DNA of 25,893 nucleotides from Nitrospirae bacterium RBG_13_39_12 (GCA_001805125.1 MHEF01000116.1:1-25893); one strand, 5' to 3'; shown: positions 8,248 through 14,981, numbered from the stretch's first letter. Notes: generated by a model from the letters alone, not told the origin. A program made the numbers and translations.

Positions 8248-8457
8248 TAACCCGGATTATACATAAAATTGGTAACAGCAACTGAGGATAAAGTATTTTC
8301 GCTCATTCTCCCCTATGGAGTGGAAAAACTTACTCCACAGGGTCCGAGGCTTTTGCCTCTTTATTTTCACATGCTGTATTTGATTATCGGCAAAAAAATC
8401 CGCTCAAATACTTTATCCTCAGTTTAATCAAAATAGTTTACGAATAATCTGGGTTAA
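8248..8457. repeat. R1 element, copy B, with outer arms
   Basis: The core 8279-8423 has ends ACTGAGGATAAAGTATTTTC and, on the other strand, AACTGAGGATAAAGTATTTG. It shares most of its interior with copy A (CCGAGGCTTTTGCCTCTTTA and ATCGGCAAAA). It also has an extra internal hairpin, TGGAGT...ACTCCA. An outer inverted repeat TTAACCCGGATTAT / ATAATCTGGGTTAA (about 8248-8261 and 8444-8457) brackets the core. The element starts about 30 bp after the activator gene's stop. Bases 8228-8247 before it resemble an outer arm of family R2. The gap 8220-8719 is entirely R1 and R2 sequence. Confidence 0.8.
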
Positions 8458-8473
8458 TAGGCATATATGCGTA

Positions 8474-8706
8474 TTAACCCGAAAAATGCAATTCACGGTA
8501 GGCATATTTGTAGCAAAAGCTCTTGAGCAGCGCCTTTGTGAGGGGTTTAATGACTCAGATAACGTGTACGTTTTCATTCATATCGTTTTAATAACCATGC
8601 ATGCTCAAATTCTGCATTCAAGAGATTTTGTCGCCCCGGCGACTCGCCGAGGAGAGATGCATATGTGCCTACCAGCTTTAAAATCTAAATGCATTTTTTG
8701 GGTTAA
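8474..8706. repeat. R2 element, long form, copy 1
   Basis: The ends are TTAACCCGAAAAATGCA and, on the other strand, TTAACCCAAAAAATGCA. Inside these lie the half-palindromes GGTAGGCATAT and GCATATGTGCCTACC, which are contiguous in short copies. Here they are separated by about 140 bp that includes AGCAAAAGCTCTTGAG, CTGCATTCAAGAGATTTTG and the word GGCGACTCGCCGAGGAGAG. The same internal segments occur in the long copy at 13753-14049. An open frame runs through it, but its translation is not protein-like and it crosses into the element's arms, so I do not call a gene. Confidence 0.8.
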
Positions 8707-8719
8707 TTGCATAATTGGA

Positions 8720-9763
8720 TTAATGGCATGATGGGAAATTTCTTTTAATTGCCTCGTAAACTTTCTCCGTAGACAGGTCGTTCATGCATTTCATTTCGCT
8801 GCATGTCTTCTTGAAGCACGGTGCACATGGAGTATCTTCTTTAATTACAGTATGCATTTTCCCATATGGGCCTGTCCTCAACGGGTCAGTAGGGCCGAAG
8901 ATTGCAAAGACAGGGATACCAAGTGCTGCAGCAATATGCATCGGGCCTGAGTCATTGCTAACCACAAACTTTGCGCCTCTTATTACTTCGATTAATTCTT
9001 TAAGGTCTGTTTTCCCGGCAAGGGATATCGAATTCCCATTAGAGAGAACTACAATCTTATTTGCAATATCCATGTCCTTTTTGCTTCCTGCTATTACTGT
9101 ACGAATAGGCAATTTGAATGAAAGTTCCCCGAAATATTCAGCAGGCCAAATTTTTGTTTTCCATCTTGCGCCAGGAACAATGACAGCATAACCTTCAGAA
9201 AGATAAGGGATGAAGGATGAAAGATGAAAAATCGAAGACGATAACTTACTATAAAGAGGGAATGGGAAACATATATCAGACGTATCGCATCCTATAAATG
9301 CAGCTATCTTTAAATATCTGTCAACAGCATGGATATCCTTCCCCCCTTTAATTTTATGTGTATAAAAAACTCTGCTGCCTTCTCTTGCCTCTGAAAAACC
9401 TATTCTGACAGGAGCGCCTGTGGCTGATGTAATAACCCCACTCCTCAAGAGTCCCTGCAGATCGATTACAATGTCAAATTTTTCTTTTTTTAAATCCCTG
9501 AACAAAACCCTTAGTTCCTTAATGGTATTCCCAACATTTTTAATGTTTTTCCATGTATCCTTGTTGATAATCCATAGTCTCTTAATCATTGGATGCCCTT
9601 CAAGAAGTTCTTCGATTCCTTTGGCGATAATCCAGTGTATCTCGGCATTCGGGAAGCAGGTTCTTATTACATTCAGAAAAGGCAGGCTGTGCACGACATC
9701 ACCGAGCGAACTGGGTTTAACGACAAGGATTTTTCGGGGATATTTTATGGGTATTTTAATCAA
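8720..9763 (-). CDS. waaC: Glycosyltransferase family 9, heptosyltransferase I-like
   Basis: A 347-residue ADP-heptose:LPS heptosyltransferase. The N-terminal Rossmann domain opens ILVVKPSSLGDVVHSLPFL and continues with FDIVIDLQGLLRSG and FSEAREGSRVFYTHKI, both WaaC-like. The C-terminal domain has VSNDSGPMHIAAALGIP and FGPTDPLRTGPYG, the sugar-nucleotide site of GT9 enzymes. It adds a heptose to the Kdo region of the LPS inner core at the cytoplasmic face of the inner membrane. A low-complexity stretch, SSSIFHLSSFIPYLS (about residues 176-190), looks like an in-frame insertion of a short ATGAA-type repeat. Assignment to heptosyltransferase I rather than II or III rests on motif resemblance. 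It follows the WaaF-GmhB fusion on the same strand, 202 bp downstream. Confidence 0.85.
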   Translation of the reverse strand: MIKIPIKYPRKILVVKPSSLGDVVHSLPFLNVIRTCFPNAEIHWIIAKGIEELLEGHPMIKRLWIINKDTWKNIKNVGNTIKELRVLFRDLKKEKFDIVIDLQGLLRSGVITSATGAPVRIGFSEAREGSRVFYTHKIKGGKDIHAVDRYLKIAAFIGCDTSDICFPFPLYSKLSSSIFHLSSFIPYLSEGYAVIVPGARWKTKIWPAEYFGELSFKLPIRTVIAGSKKDMDIANKIVVLSNGNSISLAGKTDLKELIEVIRGAKFVVSNDSGPMHIAAALGIPVFAIFGPTDPLRTGPYGKMHTVIKEDTPCAPCFKKTCSEMKCMNDLSTEKVYEAIKRNFPSCH

Positions 9764-9784
9764 AGACTCCCTCGGTTAACATGG

Positions 9785-9945
9785 CAATTTCTGTCATTCC
9801 CGCTCTTGTCACCGCTTTGTCGGTGATCGGTCTGGTAGCCTCAGCGACTCGCCAAGGAGAGAATCTTTCTGAATGATTCCGAACAAGTCGGAAGGATTGC
9901 GGATCCCGAATGCTTTCGGGACAATGACAAAAAGTGATAAACAAG
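9785..9945. repeat. R3-related element, reversed and truncated
   Basis: Bases 9793-9880 match, on the opposite strand, the middle of the R3 copy at 12355-12460: the GTGACAAGAGCGGGAATGAC end, the ACCGACAAAGCGGTGA hairpin, and the CTCCTCGGCGAGTCGCTGAG palindrome. It then continues with its own CCCGAATGCTTTCGGGA hairpin and ends CAATGACAAAA. The terminal CCCTGTGG hairpins of full R3 copies are missing. It separates the two heptosyltransferase genes. Confidence 0.75.
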
Positions 9946-9965
9946 TCGTCTTATTTATGAATTTT

Positions 9966-11513
9966 TTAGTAACTCTTTTCATTTTCCAAAATCCAGTTTA
10001 CTGCCTCTTTCAGGTCTTTAGCTACAAAATCAGCATTATCCGATTCTTTTGATTCACCTGTCAGAACAAGAATACTTTTTGCGCCAACTGCTCTTGCAAG
10101 AAGCATGTCTGCTTCTTTGTCTCCTACAACATATGATTTTTTAAGGTCTATTCCATGTTTAACCCTTGCCTTAAGAAGCATGTCCGGCTCGGGTTTCCTG
10201 CACGGACAGTGATCGTCAGGATGGTGTGGGCAGTAATAAAAATCGTCAAAACCATATTGCTTTACAAATATATTATTAACCTCTTTCACAAATTCTTCAT
10301 TGACTTTACCTCTTGCAATGCCTGACTGGTTAGATATACCTATAAGTTTAAACCCCTTTTGTTTTAAAAGATTTATGCTGTTGATATCTTTAAAGATATC
10401 AAAGTCGTCGTATTTATTAAGATAGCCGGTATCTTTGCATAGTGTCCCGTCCCGATCAAAGAAAACCGCAATATTGCATGGCAATACCCTTTTTATTTCG
10501 AAATATATATCGTCTGATGTTATTGCATACATGCATCTCATGTCGTTATTCTTACATGTTCTTCCAAAACATGGACTGCACGGAAGATCCGGGGTAACTA
10601 CCACATACTTATCTCCGCCGTTATCGGACATCTCGGGTGGAGGCCCAGTTAATTTAGGGTCTGTTGAGCCAAAAATTGCCACTAAAGGGGTTTTTACTGC
10701 ATAAGCAATGTGCAGAGGTCCAGAATCATTGGTGACGAAGACATCACACTCTGAAATCAGTGGAATAAGTTCTCTAAGGGAAGTCTTTCCTGCGAGAAAG
10801 AGTTTATTTTCAAGAATATTTTTGTCAATTTCCTGTGCTATGTCTACTTCATTATCACCCCCGAAAATTACCACGCTTCCCGAGGTGTCTTTTATAAACC
10901 AGTTTGCAATCTCAGAAAACCTCTCTGGAAGCCACCTTTTTGCTGAACCGTATGTTGCGCCTGGATTTATGCCAAGGATAGGCCTTTTCAAATCCTTCAA
11001 AATATCCCTAGCATGCAATCTTTCATCAAGTGCGAGATATATGTACGGGTCTGAATATCCAGTATTTATTCCTATCTTCTCAAGAAGATTAAGATAATAG
11101 TTGATTTGATGCACTTTCTTCTCATTTTCAGGTACAGGTACTACAGTTGTAATAAGAAAACCTCTTCCATCCCTGTTGTATCCAGCCCTTTCTTTTATAC
11201 CTGCAAGAAATGTAATCAGAGCAGCGTCAAATGCATTCTGGAACAGGATTGAACTGCAGAATTTATTTTTGCTTAGCATCCTGGATAATTTTAACTTGCC
11301 TGTGAAGCTATTAAATTCGTCGTTATAGGTGATTATCTCATCTATATTGGGATTATTTTCAAAAATAGGCGTGACCCAGGGCTTTATAAGAAGTGAAATC
11401 TTTGTTTCAGGCATTGCCTTTCTTAATGCCCTCAAAGCTGGAAGTGTCATAACAGAATCACCTATCCAGTTAACCCCTCTGACAAGCAAGTTTTTACATG
11501 TCTTATCAAACAT
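9966..11513 (-). CDS. waaF-gmhB: Heptosyltransferase II fused to D,D-heptose 1,7-bisphosphate phosphatase
   Basis: A 515-residue two-domain fusion. Residues 1-345 form a GT9 heptosyltransferase of WaaF type: VRGVNWIGDSVMTLPALRAL at 11-30, NPGATYGSAKRW at 183-194, and TNDSGPLHIA at 261-270. Residues 346-515 form a HAD-family GmhB phosphatase: DRDGT at 353-357 (nucleophile and acid/base Asp), SNQSG at 394-398, a zinc site C428-x-H430...C436-x-C438, and GDKEAD at 464-469. GmhB makes heptose 1-phosphate, the precursor of ADP-heptose, which the other half consumes, so one protein joins an early supply step to a transfer step. The join falls directly after the normal C-terminus of GT9 proteins, and no frameshift is seen. 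The start is ATG at 11511-11513. Confidence 0.9.
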   Translation of the reverse strand: MFDKTCKNLLVRGVNWIGDSVMTLPALRALRKAMPETKISLLIKPWVTPIFENNPNIDEIITYNDEFNSFTGKLKLSRMLSKNKFCSSILFQNAFDAALITFLAGIKERAGYNRDGRGFLITTVVPVPENEKKVHQINYYLNLLEKIGINTGYSDPYIYLALDERLHARDILKDLKRPILGINPGATYGSAKRWLPERFSEIANWFIKDTSGSVVIFGGDNEVDIAQEIDKNILENKLFLAGKTSLRELIPLISECDVFVTNDSGPLHIAYAVKTPLVAIFGSTDPKLTGPPPEMSDNGGDKYVVVTPDLPCSPCFGRTCKNNDMRCMYAITSDDIYFEIKRVLPCNIAVFFDRDGTLCKDTGYLNKYDDFDIFKDINSINLLKQKGFKLIGISNQSGIARGKVNEEFVKEVNNIFVKQYGFDDFYYCPHHPDDHCPCRKPEPDMLLKARVKHGIDLKKSYVVGDKEADMLLARAVGAKSILVLTGESKESDNADFVAKDLKEAVNWILENEKSY

Positions 11514-11569
11514 AGGCTATTTTAACATTTCATTATGGATTCTTCTCTTTTACCCTAAGCTCTTGCACC

Positions 11570-11638
11570 AATAAATGCAATTCATGATAGGCATATGTGC
11601 CTACCAGCTTTAAAATCTAATTGCATTATTCAGGTTAA
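11570..11638. repeat. R2 element, short form, copy 1
   Basis: It reads AAATGCAATTCATGATAGGC, then ATATGTGCCTACCAGC, then TTTAAAATCTAATTGCATT, and ends CAGGTTAA. The centre is the near-palindrome TAGGCATATGTGCCTA and the outer arms are AATGCAATT/AATTGCATT. The order matches the outer arms of the long copies with the central insert absent. It lies upstream of the fusion gene, probably near its promoter. The rest of the gap to 11832 holds AT-rich sequence with nothing I can name. Confidence 0.75.
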
Positions 11639-11832
11639 TAGGTGTGAAAAAGTTGAAACAGAAATGCAGGTATTTACTTCAGATTCCTATATATATAACC
11701 ATTTGGAATAAACTTATAAATACTGAATCTTAAATTCCGGGTTTATTGATGAATCTTTAGTTTTGCAGAAGAAGATTCAATAGTCTATAAACGATAAAAG
11801 GAAATTTATACAGCCTTTTCTTGGTATACTGT

Positions 11833-12207
11833 TTACGGTCCACAATTGAGATGTTCGCCGATTGTTTTAATAAAATCGTGCAGGACAAATGGTTTGGCAA
11901 TGCAGTCTGCAAAACCGAGCTTGCGAAATCTAGATTTATCGGTTTCTCTGGCAAAAGGAAAGAGGGCTATAAGAGGGATATCTTTTAAAGACGGTTCAGA
12001 TTTTATATTTTTGAGTATCTCAAAGCCATCCATATCCGGCATCTGTAAATCCATAAGTATGAGGTTGGGTTTTTCACTAATTGCAAGTCTGATACCATCT
12101 GACCCGGTTTTTGCCCCGAGTGTCTCATAACCGTTAACATTTAGTATGGTGCTGAAAAGCTTCAGATTGTTGTCATTTTCTTCTATGATGAGTATCCTGT
12201 TAACCAT
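11833..12207 (-). CDS. Single-domain (DivK/CheY-like) response regulator
   Basis: A 124-residue protein that is a receiver domain only. It has an acidic pocket E9-E10 followed by N11-D12, phospho-acceptor D53 (LILMDLQMPDMDGFEIL) and K105 (CIAKPF). The IEENDNNLKLF start and the loop after the fourth strand place it near the DivK group. The Thr/Ser normally found at the end of the fourth strand (as in IALTA) is Phe83 here (LIALFPFARE), which should alter the usual phosphorylation-driven switch. With no output domain it may relay phosphate to or from a hybrid kinase such as the one at 1059-4310. That link is inference. Confidence 0.88.
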   Translation of the reverse strand: MVNRILIIEENDNNLKLFSTILNVNGYETLGAKTGSDGIRLAISEKPNLILMDLQMPDMDGFEILKNIKSEPSLKDIPLIALFPFARETDKSRFRKLGFADCIAKPFVLHDFIKTIGEHLNCGP

Positions 12208-12322
12208 GTTCTAATAAATTATTTAGAGATTAATTTGCCACCTGTTTTAAAAACCAAATCGCAGCTGTTTTAGTACGGATATGAATTATTCTGTATAAAC
12301 TTTATGTTTTATAATTATTACA

Positions 12323-12516
12323 CCCTGTGGTCTCTGCCACAGTTCCAAATTTCTGTCATTCCGGCTTGTCCGGAATCTTTCCGGAAGGATTCTCTCCTCG
12401 GCGAGTCGCTGAGGAGACCCGACCGATCACCGACAAAGCGGTGACAAGAGCGGGAATGACACAAAAAATAAACATTCAAATAATGGACGCCCTGTGGTCT
12501 CTGCCGCAGGGTTTTT
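12323..12516. repeat. R3 element, full copy 1, with terminator-like end hairpins
   Basis: Both ends carry the same hairpin in direct orientation: CCCTGTGGTCTCTGCCACAG at 12323-12342, and CCCTGTGG...CCGCAGGG at 12490-12511 followed by five T. Between them is an inverted repeat, GTCATTCCGGC...GCGGGAATGAC. It contains GGAATC/GATTC arms, the palindrome CTCCTCGGCGAGTCGCTGAG and ACCGACAAAGCGGTGA. A nearly identical copy is at 24485-24685. The gap 12208-12580 holds only this element plus AT-rich flanks. Confidence 0.85.
12490..12516 (+). terminator. Hairpin plus T-run at the right end of R3 copy 1
   Basis: An 8-bp G+C-rich stem (CCCTGTGG/CCGCAGGG, one G:U pair in RNA) with a six-base loop is followed by TTTTT. 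On the plus strand this has the form of an intrinsic terminator. The neighbouring genes are on the minus strand, so it would stop antisense or read-through transcripts entering the regulator genes. Confidence 0.5.
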
Positions 12517-12580
12517 CACTGAAGACTTATATAATAGTTATCCTGTTAACGCTTCCTAATCGGTAACTTTCTTAAATGCC

Positions 12581-13354
12581 CTATTTCTCTGGAATAATCT
12601 TTTTACTTACCTTTTTCCGGTATTCGCTGGGCGCTACACCGTAAAATGCCCTGAACACCCGGTCGAAATGCACGATATTCTTATATCCTACAAAAAAAGC
12701 AATGTCTGTTATGTTTAAATTATGGTTTTTTAATAGTTCAGCTGCATTTTTAACCCTTATTCTGTTTAGATATGAAGTGAATGTCTGACCTGCTCTTTCC
12801 TTGAAGGATCTGCAGAATTTAAATCTGTTCATACATGCCATGCTCGCAAGTTTATTAAGTGTCAGGTCTTTCATATAATTTTCTTCTATATGTGCAGTTA
12901 TGGCATCCAGTATGAATTCTTCCCTGCTTTCCACACTTTCAGAAATGTCATAGTTCTCTTTGCCACCGAGAATCTCGGATAACCTTTTCCTCAGATATGC
13001 AATTTCCAGAGGTTTCTTTATATAATCGGCTACCTCGGTACGGAGTGCTTTTATTACTAGGGTTTCGTTGCTGTAGGCTGTCATTATAATAGCAGGCAGT
13101 GCCGGCTTAACCTCCCTGATTTTTTTAAGTAACTCGAATCCGTCAGAATCCGGGAGAACATAATCAATAAGGGCAAGGTCTATTTGGTGACCGAGTTGCT
13201 CTACAGCTTCTGAATACCCGGATGCTTCAAATACATTATATTCCTTTTCAAGAGCATCCATTATCATTGTCCTAACCATTGTATCGTCTTCCACAAGAAG
13301 AATATTTTTCATTTCTGTTGAGTTATTTTTGTTCATATTAAATCGGAACAACAT
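12581..13354 (-). CDS. Response regulator with AraC-type DNA-binding domain
   Basis: A 257-residue protein. The receiver domain has VEDD at 21-24, phospho-acceptor D64 (ALIDYVLPDSDGFELL), the switch Thr in IIMTAY, and the YIKKPLE lysine motif. It is followed from about 150 by an AraC/XylS double helix-turn-helix: LTLNKLASMACMNRFKFCRS and ITDIAFFVGYKNIVHFDRVF, ending FYGVAPSEYRKK. The second motif matches the AraC signature well. The start is uncertain: ATG 13354, or internal Met15 at about 13312 (MKNILLVEDD), which begins where receivers usually do. None has a clear Shine-Dalgarno. The gene stands alone, and no partner kinase is adjacent. A 21-bp-spaced direct repeat upstream (13427-13463) is a plausible self-binding site. 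Confidence 0.9.
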   Translation of the reverse strand: MLFRFNMNKNNSTEMKNILLVEDDTMVRTMIMDALEKEYNVFEASGYSEAVEQLGHQIDLALIDYVLPDSDGFELLKKIREVKPALPAIIMTAYSNETLVIKALRTEVADYIKKPLEIAYLRKRLSEILGGKENYDISESVESREEFILDAITAHIEENYMKDLTLNKLASMACMNRFKFCRSFKERAGQTFTSYLNRIRVKNAAELLKNHNLNITDIAFFVGYKNIVHFDRVFRAFYGVAPSEYRKKVSKKIIPEK

Positions 13355-13426
13355 ATTGCAAATTTAAAAATTGTTCATGTTTGCAGTTAATAATAACAAT
13401 TAGAATGATTATTAAAAAGTAAAAAC

Positions 13427-13463
13427 ATTAAACATTTTTTGCTTTTTATTAAACATTTTTTGC
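13427..13463. promoter_or_regulatory. Direct repeats 21 bp apart upstream of the AraC-type regulator
   Basis: The 16-base word ATTAAACATTTTTTGC occurs exactly twice, at 13427-13442 and 13448-13463, with starts 21 bp apart (two helical turns). AraC-family proteins typically bind tandem direct half-sites at this spacing, as at araI1/araI2. The repeats lie about 73-109 bp upstream of the regulator's ATG, between it and the R4 element. An 8-bp inverted repeat, TTAATAAT/ATTATTAA (13387-13394 and 13408-13415), lies nearer the gene. Autoregulation is inferred. Confidence 0.5.
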
Positions 13464-13524
13464 AGGATTTATCATCAAAATTATTTTAAAAAACAGTAAA
13501 TTATTAGTATTTTTTTGTCTGGTA

Positions 13525-13685
13525 TAAGTAGAGTCTGTCCTTAAAGTAAGGTTCTTTGTCATTTCTGCGGAAGCAGTCCCGAAAGCTTTCGGGACAGAAA
13601 CTATTGAAAATACTGGATTCCCGTTTTCACGGGAATGACAAATAAATGAAACTAAGGCAATTTATAGACAGACACTAAGTAGAGT
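13525..13685. repeat. R4 nested inverted-repeat element, copy 2
   Basis: The outer arms GTCTGTCCTTAAA (13533-13545) and TTTATAGACAGAC (13661-13673) pair at 11 of 13 positions. The inner part opens GTCATTTCTGC and closes CGGGAATGAC, and holds the hairpin CCCGAAAGCTTTCGGGA. The ten bases TAAGTAGAGT occur at both ends (13525-13534 and 13676-13685), as a target-site duplication would. However, ACTAAGTAGA is also the right end of copy 1, so it may belong to the element. The gap 13355-14128 holds the direct repeats, this element and the long R2 copy; no gene is seen. Confidence 0.7.
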
Positions 13686-13752
13686 GTTTAAAGAGAGGGG
13701 ATATTCTGGAAATCCGCAGTCTCTAACTTTCTCAAATCAGGAATCAATGTAA

Positions 13753-14049
13753 CTTAAACCGAAAAATGCAATTAACGGCGGGCATGTGTGCAGCAAAAGC
13801 TCTTGAGTTCTCCTCAGCGAATCCGCCGAGGCGGACAGCACCTTTGTGAGCGGTTTAATGACCCGGATTTCCTGCACGTTTTCATTATTATCCATTAAAT
13901 ACTATACAGACACGTTTTCATTATTATCCATTAAATACTATACAGACGTAAATTCTGCATTTAAGAGGTTTTGTCGCCCCGGCGACTCGCTGAGGAGAGA
14001 TGCATATGTGCCTGCCATCTTTCTATCCAAATGCATTTTTCTGGTTAAT
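13753..14049. repeat. R2 element, long form, copy 2
   Basis: The ends are TTAAACCGAAAAATGCA and, on the other strand, TTAACCAGAAAAATGCA. It follows the long copy at 8474-8706 segment by segment: GCAGCAAAAGCTCTTGAG, CACCTTTGTGAGCGGTTTAA, CTGCATTTAAGAGGTTTTG, GGCGACTCGCTGAGGAGAG, and GATGCATATGTGCCTGCC. It differs by an added CTCCTCAGCG...CCGAGGCGG hairpin after CTCTTGAG and by a 36-bp tandem duplication. Confidence 0.8.
13875..13946. repeat. Exact 36-bp tandem duplication inside R2 long copy 2
   Basis: The unit beginning CACGTTTTCATTATTATCCA occupies 13875-13910 and is repeated exactly at 13911-13946. The other long R2 copy has only one related segment (ACGTTTTCATTCATATCG) at this place, so the duplication is recent and local. 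Confidence 0.9.
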
Positions 14050-14128
14050 GTAAAACTTATGTTTTTTAAAATATTATTGGAAGATGGTGAATACTTTTTA
14101 AGGGTAAAATTTTATAAAAGCAGTTTTT

Positions 14129-14911
14129 TTAGGATGGTTTGTCAATCATGGATATCAGAGAATCAGCATCTTTATAGCCAGGGATTACAGTACCATCTGG
14201 AAGGATAATTGCGGGTGTTCCTCTTATACCGAGTTTTTCAGCCAGTTTTATGTTTTCGTCAACCTCTGAGGTTTTACAGGTTGGTTCCGGGAGGGTTTTC
14301 CCTTCAAAACTGTCGTCAAGCAGGTTTAATGATTTCCCGCAAACTATTGCCATCGATTTTTCGTATGATTTTGGATGCAGTTTTATTAAAGGATACATCT
14401 TTATATAGAAAGCGATATCTTTCCTTTTTTCCAAAACCTTTTTAATTTCATTATGAAATTTTTTGCAATACGGACATTCAGGATCAGTAAAAACAATCAC
14501 TTTCTTTGATGAAGTTTTTTCGCCCATTAATATTGCTTCTTCAAGAGGTATTTGAGAGGGGTCAATCTTACTGATGCTTGAAAGTCTTTCTCCAGTGAGA
14601 TTTGTCTTTGTTTCGATATTAAAAATAGAACCTGATACTACCATCTTTTTTGAGAAGTCGACATAAGTTATTCCCTTTTTCCCGTTTTTATCAATTGAAA
14701 TCTCCCATAGTCCTTTAATTTGAGCCGGACGTACTTCGAGAATCTTCGCATCAGGGAAGGCTTCCTTAATCAGGGTCTGTACATCGTCATTCGTTATCTG
14801 ATGGCACTTTGTGCAATCATGTTCACATTTCTCGTCACTGTATGAATATGGAAAAACAAAAAAACAGGAAATAAAAATTAGTATGAAAAAGAATATTATA
14901 AATTTCCGCAT
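14129..14911 (-). CDS. DsbC-like periplasmic thiol-disulfide protein with an N-terminal CXXCH motif
   Basis: A 260-residue exported protein with a hydrophobic signal segment at about 3-24. Directly after it comes CEHDCTKCHQ, a haem c-type CXXCH motif (C33, C36, H37) preceded by another Cys (C29). Residues about 40-115 resemble the DsbC N-terminal dimerisation domain (ILEVRPAQIKGLWEISI...GKKGITYVDF). Residues about 120-260 are a thioredoxin fold with active site CPYC (C146, C149 in FTDPECPYCKKFH), cis-Pro P233 (RGTPAIILPDG) and a second pair C191/C212 as in DsbC. Expected role: disulfide isomerisation or reduction in the periplasm, perhaps helping cytochrome c maturation. The extra motif could bind haem or only zinc or a disulfide. 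It lies 70 bp after prfA on the same strand. Confidence 0.85.
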   Translation of the reverse strand: MRKFIIFFFILIFISCFFVFPYSYSDEKCEHDCTKCHQITNDDVQTLIKEAFPDAKILEVRPAQIKGLWEISIDKNGKKGITYVDFSKKMVVSGSIFNIETKTNLTGERLSSISKIDPSQIPLEEAILMGEKTSSKKVIVFTDPECPYCKKFHNEIKKVLEKRKDIAFYIKMYPLIKLHPKSYEKSMAIVCGKSLNLLDDSFEGKTLPEPTCKTSEVDENIKLAEKLGIRGTPAIILPDGTVIPGYKDADSLISMIDKPS

Positions 14912-14981
14912 TTGAATACTATATCACAAATTTAAAAAAAACACAGAAAATATTAAACTCCCCTTATATTTTATATTTGCA

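Noticed and set aside
5907..8457. Reading the R1, R2 and R3 repeats as a CRISPR array.
   Set aside because: Copies are few, long, far apart, internally palindromic and not separated by regular spacers; no cas gene is present.
8486..8731. An 81-codon plus-strand open frame in the gap after the activator gene.
   Set aside because: It lies almost wholly within R2 long copy 1, including its inverted arms. The other long copy does not keep the frame, and the translation resembles no protein family.
12327..12566. Open frames through R3 (and at 24489-24701) with similar peptides.
   Set aside because: The similarity comes from the repeat itself; both frames are filled with hairpin sequence and have no ribosome-binding site.
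13846..14208. A 120-codon plus-strand open frame with a repeated peptide.
   Set aside because: The peptide repeat is the 36-bp tandem duplication in R2. The frame then runs antisense into the DsbC-like gene.
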